A stretch of DNA of 7,108 bases from Alphaproteobacteria bacterium (lineage in GTDB: Bacteria; Pseudomonadota; Alphaproteobacteria; ATCC43930; CGMCC-115725): contig VAZR01000186.1 in assembly GCA_005888515.1 (NCBI GenBank), positions 1 through 7,108 of the forward strand. Reading direction: 5' to 3'. The notes beneath the pieces were generated by a model that did not search any database, had not been told where the DNA came from, and saw only the letters and a program-made list of their open reading frames with translations. The stretch's first letter is position 1; every line of letters starts with the position of its first letter. The translations under genes were made by a program, and so were the position numbers. This document shows, in pieces, positions 1 through 5,781 of this stretch.

Positions 1-501
1 GTTGGCGAAGACGAGCCCGAGCGCGAGCACGGTCCCGAGATCGTTCACAAAGCAGGCACCGAGAATGATCTTGCCGATCTCGGTCTTGTTGAAGCCGGTC
101 TCGATCATCACCGCATAGACCACCGCGACTGAGGTCGTGGACAGTGCGATCCCGGCGATCTGTGCCTGAGGCCACGGCCATGCGTAGACGAAATGGGCAA
201 AGAACAGGATGCCGAGGTAGGGCGCGAAAAACCCCATCGCGCCGATGCACATCGTCGACCAGAAATTACGCCTGATGACTGCCTGATCGATCTCAACGCC
301 GGCGAGAAAGGTCAGGAGGATCGCGCCGAAACCGGCCAGCCAGTTGATCCAATCAGTGAGCTGAAGATGGATCGCATTGCCGGCGATCGCGCCGACGACG
401 ATCTCGGTCAGCGCAACCGAGATCGTCAGCCAGACCGATAACAGCGATGCCGCCAATGCCAACCCGATCCAGAGGGCGGCGATCAGCCAGACATTCTCCA
501 C
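1..501 (-). CDS. Cation:proton antiporter (CPA2/Kef-NapA type), N-terminal part, cut by window edge
   Basis: Inner-membrane antiporter that would exchange Na+ or K+ for protons. The 167 visible codons form one open frame from a GTG at 501 to the window edge with no stop. Family marks seen: a hydrophobic first helix (residues 4-25), an ALTEIVVGAIAGN stretch (30-42) resembling the conserved TM2 entry, LLTFLAGVEID (62-72), a TTSVAVVYAVM segment (122-132) matching the unwound helix 4 region, and GACFVNDLGTV (148-158) carrying the Asn153-Asp154 pair where ion binding occurs in this fold. From family knowledge, a DD pair goes with electrogenic exchange and ND with electroneutral exchange, so electroneutral transport is inferred. 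The start is set by an AGGAGG ribosome site 5 nt upstream; a nearby ATG at 494 is out of frame and stops at once. It lies 282 bp beyond the amidase on the same strand, probably with its own promoter. The C-terminal helices and any regulatory domain are outside the window. Confidence 0.88.
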   Translation of the reverse strand, partial: MENVWLIAALWIGLALAASLLSVWLTISVALTEIVVGAIAGNAIHLQLTDWINWLAGFGAILLTFLAGVEIDQAVIRRNFWSTMCIGAMGFFAPYLGILFFAHFVYAWPWPQAQIAGIALSTTSVAVVYAVMIETGFNKTEIGKIILGACFVNDLGTVLALGLVFAN

Positions 502-506
502 CGGAA

Positions 507-512
507 CCTCCT
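507..512 (-). promoter_or_regulatory. Ribosome binding site deciding the GTG start of the antiporter
   Basis: On the minus strand AGGAGG lies 5 nt before the GTG at 501. There is no in-frame ATG near it, so this site is the main reason for accepting GTG as the start codon. Confidence 0.75.
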
Positions 513-701
513 CTCAAGCCGTGGACCACACGCGGCCTATCGCGCAAACAAAGCGGCACGCACGCAAACCGGATGACCGAGGTGAACCACGGAGCGGCCC
601 ACCTCGACGGCGGGCCCGGTAAAGCTCCCGCCGCGTTTTAGCGAACGCAGTAGGAGCTATCAGCCTTGCGGCGGTTTCGGGGAGGCTCCATCCCCATCAG
701 C

Positions 702-715
702 TATCGCCGGCGATA
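702..715. repeat. 14-bp perfect palindrome TATCGCCGGCGATA
   Basis: Every base pairs with its mirror across 702-715. It lies in non-coding DNA about 200 bp upstream of the antiporter start and beside an AT-richer stretch. It could be an operator for a dimeric regulator. It is not followed by a T run on either strand, so it does not look like an intrinsic terminator. A chance palindrome in GC-rich DNA is possible. Confidence 0.35.
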
Positions 716-748
716 TAACACGCCATGCGACGGATCAAATAGCCCCGA

Positions 749-763
749 CGATCAGGCTGATCG
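749..763 (-). repeat. 15-bp inverted repeat just after the amidase stop, possible weak terminator
   Basis: CGATCAG and CTGATCG flank a single central base, 20 bp past the amidase stop codon. In the amidase transcript it could fold as a 6-bp stem with a 3-nt loop. No U tract follows, so a standard Rho-independent terminator is not supported. It may be an RNA 3'-end hairpin, an operator or coincidence. Confidence 0.3.
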
Positions 764-783
764 CGGCCGCGGTCCATCGAAGA

Positions 784-2193
784 TCAGGCGAAGCTCGGCG
801 GATGGCGCTCGTGCCAGTCGGTTGCCTGCTGGTAGGCCCAGCCGATCCTCAACGCCATCGCTTCGTCATAGGGGCGGCAGATGATCTGCAATGACAAGGG
901 CAAGCCGGTCCGGGTAAAGCCGTCGGGAGCCGACAGCGCGCACAGTTCGAGCAGATTGACGAAGCGCGTGAAATGCGCCGGGGTCGTCGTCTGGTCGACC
1001 GACTCGACCGGAATCGCCGGCATCTGCGTCGTCGGCGTCAGCAACGCATCGACACCGTCGAATGCCGCAAGAAAGCCGCGCTTCATCGCATCGCGATCCG
1101 CCAGTGCGGCGAGATAATCAGGGGCACTGATGCCGCGGCCGAGCTGGATACGCGGCCGCACCGCCGGATCGATCGGCAAGGCCGGGTCGTCGACCAGCTT
1201 GCCGACCAGCTGGTAGGCCTCGGAGCCGATGATCCGCCCCGTCGCACGCGTCGCATCATCGAAGCGGCAGGGCAGCACGAGATCGACGATCTCGGCCCCC
1301 AGCCGGGCCAGCGTCTCGAGCGCCTCGTCATAAGCGGCGAGAACCTCGGGGGTGCAGCCATCGCGCTCGGCATTCGGCATGCGCGCGAGCCGCAGCCCCT
1401 TAACGCCGCGCCGTAACGCTGGCATCGGATCACTGGGAGGTGGTGCCGACAAGGTGCGCGGATCGAGCGGATCCGATCCCTGCATGACCGTGTACAGCAA
1501 CGCCGCATCCTCGACCGAGCGGGCCATCGGCCCAGGCGTATCGAGCGAGGGCGCGAGCGGCAGGATACCGTAGGTGCTGACGCGGCCGATTGTCGTCTTG
1601 AGCCCGGAGAGACCGCACCATGACGCCGGCAGCCGCACCGAACCGCCGGTATCGGTGCCGATCGCCCATGGCGCCATGCCGGACGCGACCGCGACGCCGG
1701 AGCCGCTGCTCGATCCGCCGGGCGTGCGCGGGACCTCGGGGTCCCACGGGTTCCACGGCGTGCCGAGATGCTGGTTCGTGCCCCAGCCGCCCATCGCGAA
1801 CTCGACGGTGTGGGTCTTACCGAGGACGATCATGCCGGCAGCGATCAGACGCCGCGCCAAACTCGCTGTCACGGGCGAGCGGCGCTCGCGCCACGCCATC
1901 GAGCCGCCGGTCGTGACGCGCCCTTCCAGATCGATCAGATCCTTCAGCGCGATCGGCACGCCGTGCAATGGACCGACCATGTGCCCCGAACGGATCGCCT
2001 TGTCCGCGGCGTCGGCGGCGAGTCGCGCATCATCGGCATAGACATCGATAAAGGCGTGCAGCTTTGGGTTGTGCCTCTCGATGCGCGACAACAACGCCTC
2101 GACGATGTCGACCGGCGATAGCCGCCGCGCGGCGATCTCGGCGGCGAGACGATGGGCCGGCAGAAAACTCGGATCGGTATTGGAGGAGGGCAT
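784..2193 (-). CDS. Amidase-signature family hydrolase
   Basis: Cytoplasmic amide hydrolase, 469 residues from the chosen ATG, a normal length for the family. The Ser-cisSer-Lys triad is complete: Lys84 in HGVPIALKD, Ser161 at the first serine of GGSSSGSG, and the nucleophile Ser185 in GTDTGGSVR. The 24-residue gap between the two serines equals that in FAAH and malonamidase E2. The oxyanion-loop glycines are present, and there is no signal peptide. The frame could extend upstream to 2325, but that would overlap the preceding gene by about 105 bp. The ATG at 2193 lies 26 bp after that gene's stop and is followed by family-like sequence, so it is preferred even though its ribosome site is poor; translational coupling is likely. 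The sequence resembles GatA, but no GatB or GatC gene is adjacent, so tRNA amidation is not suggested. The substrate cannot be read from the sequence. Confidence 0.9.
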   Translation of the reverse strand: MPSSNTDPSFLPAHRLAAEIAARRLSPVDIVEALLSRIERHNPKLHAFIDVYADDARLAADAADKAIRSGHMVGPLHGVPIALKDLIDLEGRVTTGGSMAWRERRSPVTASLARRLIAAGMIVLGKTHTVEFAMGGWGTNQHLGTPWNPWDPEVPRTPGGSSSGSGVAVASGMAPWAIGTDTGGSVRLPASWCGLSGLKTTIGRVSTYGILPLAPSLDTPGPMARSVEDAALLYTVMQGSDPLDPRTLSAPPPSDPMPALRRGVKGLRLARMPNAERDGCTPEVLAAYDEALETLARLGAEIVDLVLPCRFDDATRATGRIIGSEAYQLVGKLVDDPALPIDPAVRPRIQLGRGISAPDYLAALADRDAMKRGFLAAFDGVDALLTPTTQMPAIPVESVDQTTTPAHFTRFVNLLELCALSAPDGFTRTGLPLSLQIICRPYDEAMALRIGWAYQQATDWHERHPPSFA

Positions 2194-2219
2194 GGCAGCT
2201 CGTTCGGCGAGAGGGGAGG

Positions 2220-2888
2220 CTATTTCGGAAAGAGCCGGCGATACACGCCGGGCGATCCGACATCGTGCCGCATGAAGGCGCGGACGCGGTTGCTCCATGA
2301 ATTGCTGTCGCGGGCGCGTACCCATTCCGGGGTCTCCGAGACGCCGGCGTTCTCGAACTCGTAGAGCGTCAGGTATTTCGGCTGGCCGTCAACCGCCACA
2401 TAGCGGCGTGCATCGATACATCCAGGGCATTTGAGGTAGGGCGGGATATAGGCGGTGTTGTACCAGTCGTTGAATTCCTCCTCGACCGTCGCCGGGATGT
2501 CGATCCGCCCCATCTGCAGAAACGGCGCCGGCTCGCGTGTCTGCTCGATCGGGTTGCTGTGCACCGGGAAGATCTGGCGATAGCCGTTGAGCAGATAATT
2601 GCGGCCGATCGTGCCGCCGGAAGACGACACCCGCCGCGTCGACGGCCGAAATCGGACGCCATCGAGAAAGGCGGGGCTGCGCAACACGTCCGGCGCTTCG
2701 AGCTCATAGAGGGCGAGGTATTTCGGGCTGCCTTTCAACGCGACATAACGGCCGGCGCTCAGGAAGCCGGGCACCGCCAGCAGATGCGCGATGTGCTCCT
2801 CATCATACCAGCGGTGATATTCCGCCTCGAATTCCGGATCGATGTCGGCCCACACCATCAACAGGCCGGTGCCGCGCGTCTTGGCCAT
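2220..2888 (-). CDS. Duplicated alpha/beta-barrel-like (EthD/DUF4286-like) protein of unknown function
   Basis: 222 residues, cytoplasmic by appearance. The two halves align at a constant offset of 115 residues: EYHRWYDEEHI (23-33) with EFNDWYNTAYI (138-148), VPGFLSAGRYVAL (39-51) with CPGCIDARRYVAV (154-166), and PKYLALYELE (55-64) with PKYLTLYEFE (170-179). This looks like two ferredoxin-like domains fused, so one chain could form the dimeric barrel seen in EthD and related proteins. The DUF4286/EthD label is from memory of the W-Y-x-E-E-H and PKYL.LYE pattern, not a search. His32 of the first half is Tyr147 in the second, suggesting only the first half keeps a catalytic or ligand residue. 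The frame is open up to 3002, but the ATG at 2888 has a good ribosome site and the family sequence begins right after it. It is first in the unit with the amidase, so a role on the same substrate is possible. Confidence 0.75.
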   Translation of the reverse strand: MAKTRGTGLLMVWADIDPEFEAEYHRWYDEEHIAHLLAVPGFLSAGRYVALKGSPKYLALYELEAPDVLRSPAFLDGVRFRPSTRRVSSSGGTIGRNYLLNGYRQIFPVHSNPIEQTREPAPFLQMGRIDIPATVEEEFNDWYNTAYIPPYLKCPGCIDARRYVAVDGQPKYLTLYEFENAGVSETPEWVRARDSNSWSNRVRAFMRHDVGSPGVYRRLFPK

Positions 2889-2894
2889 GTCGGT

Positions 2895-2900
2895 CTCCCC
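2895..2900 (-). promoter_or_regulatory. Ribosome binding site for the duplicated barrel protein
   Basis: GGGGAG on the minus strand, 6 nt before the ATG at 2888. It favours this start over upstream in-frame codons that would extend the protein by up to 38 residues into the divergent promoter region. Confidence 0.7.
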
Positions 2901-2989
2901 TCGTTTCCCGGCACATTTAACACCGCAGCGGCGGACGAGGCGAGGGAGGAGATCGGCGTCCCCCGGTGACGGCCCTCGCCAAATTGGCC

Positions 2990-2996
2990 GGAGGAG
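2990..2996 (+). promoter_or_regulatory. Ribosome binding site deciding the ATG start at 3002
   Basis: GGAGGAG lies 5 nt before the ATG at 3002. An in-frame GTG at 2966 has its nearest purine-rich site 14 nt away, which is too far, so the shorter product is preferred. Confidence 0.75.
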
Positions 2997-3001
2997 ATAC
3001 A

Positions 3002-3232
3002 ATGCCCGCCTGCGACATTTCGGCGCAAAAACCCGCCGGGCCTGCGACCGTGGAACCCGATACCAAGCACATCATCCGTCAATGGAACCGGGAGATCGAG
3101 GACGAAGCCCGGCGGCATGCCGCGCGCGCCAAAGATAATGGGTCCTGGCGGGCGCTTGTCTGGGGCGGGCTGTGGCTGCTGTGGCTCGGCGTGCTGCTCG
3201 GGTTGATCGGTCTGCTCAAGCCGTTGCATTGA
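3002..3232 (+). CDS. Small single-pass membrane protein, function unknown
   Basis: 76 residues; I do not recognise a family. The N-terminal 50 residues are polar and charged, with a likely helix at about 21-45 (HIIRQWNREIEDEARRHAAR) rich in Arg and Glu. A hydrophobic, Trp- and Leu-rich helix spans about 51-72, and the last residues are KPLH. This is a tail-anchored or C-terminal single-helix layout, with the charged part most likely in the cytoplasm. There is no cleavable signal peptide. A strong ribosome site fixes the ATG. The ABM gene starts 28 bp downstream on the same strand, so the two are probably transcribed together and the helix could tether a partner to the membrane. This last point is inference only. 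Confidence 0.7.
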   Translation: MPACDISAQKPAGPATVEPDTKHIIRQWNREIEDEARRHAARAKDNGSWRALVWGGLWLLWLGVLLGLIGLLKPLH

Positions 3233-3260
3233 TCAGCTAAGGCGCCGGAAGGAAATATCG

Positions 3261-3599
3261 ATGTATGCGGTGATCTTCGAAGTCGAGCCGGCGCCGGGCC
3301 GGCGCCAGGATTATCTCGACATCGCCGCGCAGCTACGCCCCGAACTCGAACAGATCGACGGCTTCATCTCGGTCGAACGTTTCCAGAGCCTGACGCAGGA
3401 AGGCAAGATTCTGTCCTTGTCGTTCTGGCGCGACGAGGAAGCGGTGGCGCGCTGGCGTGCTCATGCGCAGCACCGGGACGCCCAGCGCGCCGGCCGCGCG
3501 GGCATCTTTAAGAATTATCGGTTGCGCGTCGCTGCCGTGGTGCGCGATTACGGGCTGGAGGACCGCACCGAGGCGCCGCAGCCGCCACCCGAAGCGTAG
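3261..3599 (+). CDS. Antibiotic biosynthesis monooxygenase (ABM) fold protein
   Basis: 112 residues. The layout is that of a single ABM/dimeric ferredoxin-like domain: beta strand MYAVIFEVE (1-9), helix 14-31, GFISVERFQS (34-43), ILSLSFWRDEEAVARWRAHAQHRDAQ (50-75), and a last strand YRLRVAAVVRDYG (86-98). A Pro- and acid-rich tail of about 14 residues follows. Trp65, His68 and His71 stand where family members carry conserved residues on the second helix. By rough alignment, the N-terminal Asn of IsdG-type haem oxygenases is not present (Phe6-Glu7), so haem degradation is not supported. Many proteins of this fold are uncharacterised, and some are quinol monooxygenases. AAGGAA 6 nt before the ATG is a good ribosome site. 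It is second in a pair with the small membrane protein. Its stop codon directly touches the stop of the convergent DUF2125 gene. Confidence 0.82.
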   Translation: MYAVIFEVEPAPGRRQDYLDIAAQLRPELEQIDGFISVERFQSLTQEGKILSLSFWRDEEAVARWRAHAQHRDAQRAGRAGIFKNYRLRVAAVVRDYGLEDRTEAPQPPPEA

Positions 3600-4628
3600 C
3601 TACTCCCACGTGATCTTCGGCGCCGGGCCGAGCTTGGCCGGGCCGAGAAACATCTGGCCGTTCTGGATCGTGAACGAGGTGCCGATCGCCGGGCGGCCAT
3701 CCGGCCCGGTTTTCGCCAGCATCGCCAGCGCGATCCGCGCCAGGCGAGCGTCGCTCGGCTTCATCCGGCCGGCCGCGACCAGCGCATTCATCAATTCCTC
3801 ATAGCCTTCGACCGCGCCGGAAAACCCACCGATCGGCTGCAAGTCATTGTCGAGCGCCAGGGTGCCCGATCCGGTGATCGCGAGCCTGCCCCAGCGCAAC
3901 GCGAAATTGTCGAGTTCAGCGGTGCCGCCGGCATCCCGCCACGCCGCCGCCGCCTGGCGCGCCGGGCCGGACGCTATCGCTCCCTTGACAGTAAGGCCAA
4001 AGGCGAACTCATCGACCAGATTGCGAAACGGGCTCGGTGCCTGCGGCACCGTCACTTCGCGCAAATCGGCCGCCACCGCTAAGTTGTTCTCAGTGTGCGT
4101 CTCGGGCGTGCGCGACGGCAGGATCAGCCAGACATGCGCCTGGCGTGCGCCCACCTCCTCACTGGTCGCCAAGCGGCCCTCGTCGAGGCTGAGCCAGATT
4201 GTGGCGCCGCCCTCCGCCGCCGCGGACACCGCGCCCTCTGCCGCCCGGGCCGTCAACTTGGCGACCGGCTTCTCCTCCGTCCCGGCGGCGAGATTGAACC
4301 CTTGCGGCGCGGTCAGCTGCCAGACCCGGAACCGCCACGGCCGCGTGCTGCCGGACAGCAGCGGCATCCGGATCTCGGCCGGGGGGTTGATCGCCTCGTC
4401 CCGCAATGCCGCCTCAGTCATCTCGACGCGAAAGGCGAACGGGAAGCCACTGACCCGCAACCCACGCCAGGATGCCTCGATCTTCTGGTCGCGCGCCGAT
4501 TGCGCCCATTCTTTCAAACCGGTTTTGAGCTTGCCGGCGACGATGAACCAGAACGCCGTGTAGGCGCCGAAGCCGGCAATCAGCAGCAGGCTGGCGATAA
4601 TGAGGCCGAGACGCGTCCGACGGCGCAT
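3600..4628 (-). CDS. DUF2125 domain membrane-anchored protein
   Basis: 342 residues from the ATG at 4628. An Arg-rich start (MRRRTR) is followed by one membrane helix (about 7-31) that looks like an uncleaved anchor, leaving a large periplasmic domain. The segment LKEWAQSARDQKIEASWRGL (38-57) followed by SGFPFAFRVEM (60-70) is the N-terminal signature I associate with DUF2125. The end, with FTIQNGQMFLGPAKLGPAP, matches the usual close of the family. The function of the family is unknown to me; it may concern the cell envelope. The frame also allows a GTG at 4679, adding 17 polar residues before the Arg-rich start, but neither start has a ribosome site. A TATAAC sequence just before the ATG suggests a leaderless message. 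It is convergent with the ABM gene at zero distance and divergent from the reductase gene, so it looks like a single-gene unit. Confidence 0.88.
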   Translation of the reverse strand: MRRRTRLGLIIASLLLIAGFGAYTAFWFIVAGKLKTGLKEWAQSARDQKIEASWRGLRVSGFPFAFRVEMTEAALRDEAINPPAEIRMPLLSGSTRPWRFRVWQLTAPQGFNLAAGTEEKPVAKLTARAAEGAVSAAAEGGATIWLSLDEGRLATSEEVGARQAHVWLILPSRTPETHTENNLAVAADLREVTVPQAPSPFRNLVDEFAFGLTVKGAIASGPARQAAAAWRDAGGTAELDNFALRWGRLAITGSGTLALDNDLQPIGGFSGAVEGYEELMNALVAAGRMKPSDARLARIALAMLAKTGPDGRPAIGTSFTIQNGQMFLGPAKLGPAPKITWE

Positions 4629-4690
4629 GCCGCGGTTATAGCGCGCACCGTCCAACCCTGCTTTAAATTCGAGGTTCACGGGAGGATGCC
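4629..4690. promoter_or_regulatory. Compact divergent promoter region with a possible leaderless -10 box
   Basis: 62 bp separate the DUF2125 ATG (minus) from the reductase ATG (plus). On the minus strand TATAAC (4640-4635) ends 6 nt before the ATG at 4628, so the transcript could begin at the A of the start codon. No matching -35 is visible at 16-18 bp. On the plus strand GGGAGG (4680-4685), 5 nt before 4691, is the ribosome site of the reductase. TTTAAATT (4662-4669) is the only other AT-rich stretch and may belong to the plus-strand promoter. Confidence 0.4.
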
Positions 4691-5680
4691 ATGAAGAAGG
4701 TCGAGATCACCGCCTATGGCGCGCCGGAAGAGGTCGCGCATTGCGTCGAGGCACCTGATGTCGGCCAGCCCGGTGCCGGCGAGATCGTCTTTGATATCCT
4801 GGCGTTCCCGATCAACCCCGCCGATCTGTCGCTGTGCCGCGGCAATTACCGGCTCCGGCCGCCGCTGCCGGCCACCCCGGGCGCCGAATGTGTCGGCCGG
4901 ATCGCCGCTGTTGGAGCGGGCGTGTCGCGCGTCAAACCCGGCGATCTCGTCATCAACATGCAGCGCGAGAACTGGGCGCAGCGTCGCCGCATCAAGGCCG
5001 ACGACGCGATCCCACTGCCCTCGGGCCTCGATGTCGCGCAGGCGGCGATGCTGCGCATCAACCCGGCGACGGCGCTGTTGCTGCTGGAAGATCATGTCGC
5101 GCTGAAGCCCGGCGATTGGGTTATCCAGGACGTCGCCAATTCCGCAGTCGGCCGCCATCTGATCGTGCTGGCGAAGCAGAAAGGCGTGCGCACCGTCAAT
5201 GTCGTGCGTCGCAACGATGTCACGGCCGAACTCAAGGCGCTCGGCGCCGATATCGTGCTGGTAGACGGGCCCGATCTCGCGACCCGCGCTCACGATGCGG
5301 TCGGCGGCGCGCCAATCCGCCTCGGCATCGATGCCGTCTCGGGCACCGCCTGCAAGCGCATCGCCGATTGCCTGGCCGACGGCGGCATGGTCATCAGCTA
5401 CGGCGCGATGTCCGGCGAGGATTTGGTCATGAGCCGGCCGGCGTTGAGTTTCCGGGGCGTGAGCTTGACCGGTTTCAATCTCGGCCGTGGCCTCGCCAAG
5501 CGCAGCCCCGACCAGGTACGCGCACTTTATGCCGATCTCGCGATCAAACTGCGCGACGGCGTGCTCAAGGCGCCGATCGACGCGACCTATCCGATCGAAG
5601 ACATCAAAGAGGCGCTGGCGCATGCCCAGCGCGGCGGCCGCAACGGCAAGGTGCTGGTGTTGCCCAATGGGCCGGTTTGA
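4691..5680 (+). CDS. Zinc-free MDR reductase, 2-enoyl thioester reductase (MECR/ETR) type
   Basis: 329 residues, cytoplasmic. It is expected to use NADPH to reduce a 2-enoyl-CoA or enoyl-ACP double bond, or a related enone or quinone. The N-terminal GroES-like part holds INPADLSLCRGNYRLRP (41-57), where Tyr53 matches the catalytic Tyr of MECR/Etr1 (the INP.D...GNYG motif). TPGAECVGRIAAVGAGVSRVKPGD (62-85) is the usual MDR core. INPATALLLLEDHVALKPGDWVIQ (123-146) and the nucleotide-binding ANSAVGRHLIVLAKQKG (149-165) are very MECR-like, and VNVVRR (169-174) provides the Arg residues expected for the NADPH phosphate. The zinc ligands of alcohol dehydrogenases are missing, as usual for this branch. 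The ATG has a good ribosome site. The binding protein gene follows after 101 bp on the same strand, so shared transcription is possible. No other fatty-acid synthesis gene is nearby, which fits a catabolic or side role. Confidence 0.88.
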   Translation: MKKVEITAYGAPEEVAHCVEAPDVGQPGAGEIVFDILAFPINPADLSLCRGNYRLRPPLPATPGAECVGRIAAVGAGVSRVKPGDLVINMQRENWAQRRRIKADDAIPLPSGLDVAQAAMLRINPATALLLLEDHVALKPGDWVIQDVANSAVGRHLIVLAKQKGVRTVNVVRRNDVTAELKALGADIVLVDGPDLATRAHDAVGGAPIRLGIDAVSGTACKRIADCLADGGMVISYGAMSGEDLVMSRPALSFRGVSLTGFNLGRGLAKRSPDQVRALYADLAIKLRDGVLKAPIDATYPIEDIKEALAHAQRGGRNGKVLVLPNGPV

Positions 5681-5781
5681 GCCACGATCCCGACGTAAAT
5701 GAGCCGATGGGGCGGGCTGACCGCCGCAACGGTACGGAATTTGCGGGGACACAACCCAGCACCCGATGAAGGGAGGCTTCG
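5681..5781. other. Gap between reductase and binding-protein gene
   Basis: 101 bp with no recognisable gene. A 5-bp stem, GGCGG and CCGCC with a 5-nt loop (5711-5725), lies 30 bp after the reductase stop but has no T run, so it is not a clear terminator. GGGAGG at 5771-5776 is the ribosome site of the next gene, 5 nt before its ATG. No clear promoter pair is seen. Confidence 0.5.

Larger units (their letters stand above)
502..783. other. Intergenic region between amidase and antiporter
   Basis: The region lies downstream of the amidase stop and upstream of the antiporter start, both on the minus strand. No reading frame in it shows a recognisable protein; the short frames have no ribosome site and arginine-rich, low-information translations. 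It contains two perfect palindromes (702-715 and 749-763) and one AT-richer patch at about 712-720 and 733-741. No convincing -35/-10 pair was found for the antiporter, although its promoter must be somewhere here unless it is read through from the amidase. Confidence 0.6.
2889..3001. promoter_or_regulatory. Divergent promoter region, 113 bp
   Basis: It separates the start of the minus-strand barrel/amidase unit from the plus-strand small membrane protein/ABM pair, so promoters for both directions are expected here. A TTAAAT element on the minus strand (2920-2915) could be a -10 box but has no clear -35 partner. An 8-bp inverted repeat, GGCGAGGG (2939-2946) and CCCTCGCC (2973-2980), with 26 nt between the arms, could be a regulator site or an RNA hairpin in the plus-strand leader. 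The 9-mer GGAGGAGAT occurs twice (2945-2953, 2990-2998). No promoter can be assigned firmly. Confidence 0.45.

Noticed and set aside
714..741. Possible minus-strand promoter (TTGATC and TTATAT) before the antiporter
   Set aside because: The two elements are only 14 bp apart and no better-spaced pair exists, so it is not listed as a feature.
697..777. 26-residue minus-strand frame just after the amidase
   Set aside because: No ribosome site, no recognisable sequence, and it contains the palindromes; most likely non-coding.
666..884. Plus-strand open frame overlapping the end of the amidase
   Set aside because: Arg/Ser/Pro-rich translation, overlaps a supported gene and has no ribosome site.
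2194..2325. Upstream extension of the amidase by 44 residues
   Set aside because: It would overlap the preceding gene by about 105 bp, and its residues are Arg/Ala-rich without similarity to amidase N-termini.
3847..4563. Plus-strand open frame (238 codons) antisense to the DUF2125 gene
   Set aside because: Ser/Ala/Arg-rich translation with no motif; the minus strand carries the DUF2125 signature from end to end.
5711..5725. Hairpin after the reductase stop as a terminator
   Set aside because: The stem is only 5 bp and no T run follows on the plus strand.
4676..5752. Long minus-strand open frame (358 codons) covering the reductase gene
   Set aside because: It is antisense to a gene with clear MECR motifs. 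Its translation is rich in Arg, Asp, Gln and His with no recognisable domain, as expected for shadow frames in high-GC DNA.
4834..5769. Plus-strand open frame (311 codons) in another frame of the reductase
   Set aside because: Arg-rich low-information translation, no ribosome site, fully overlaps the real gene.
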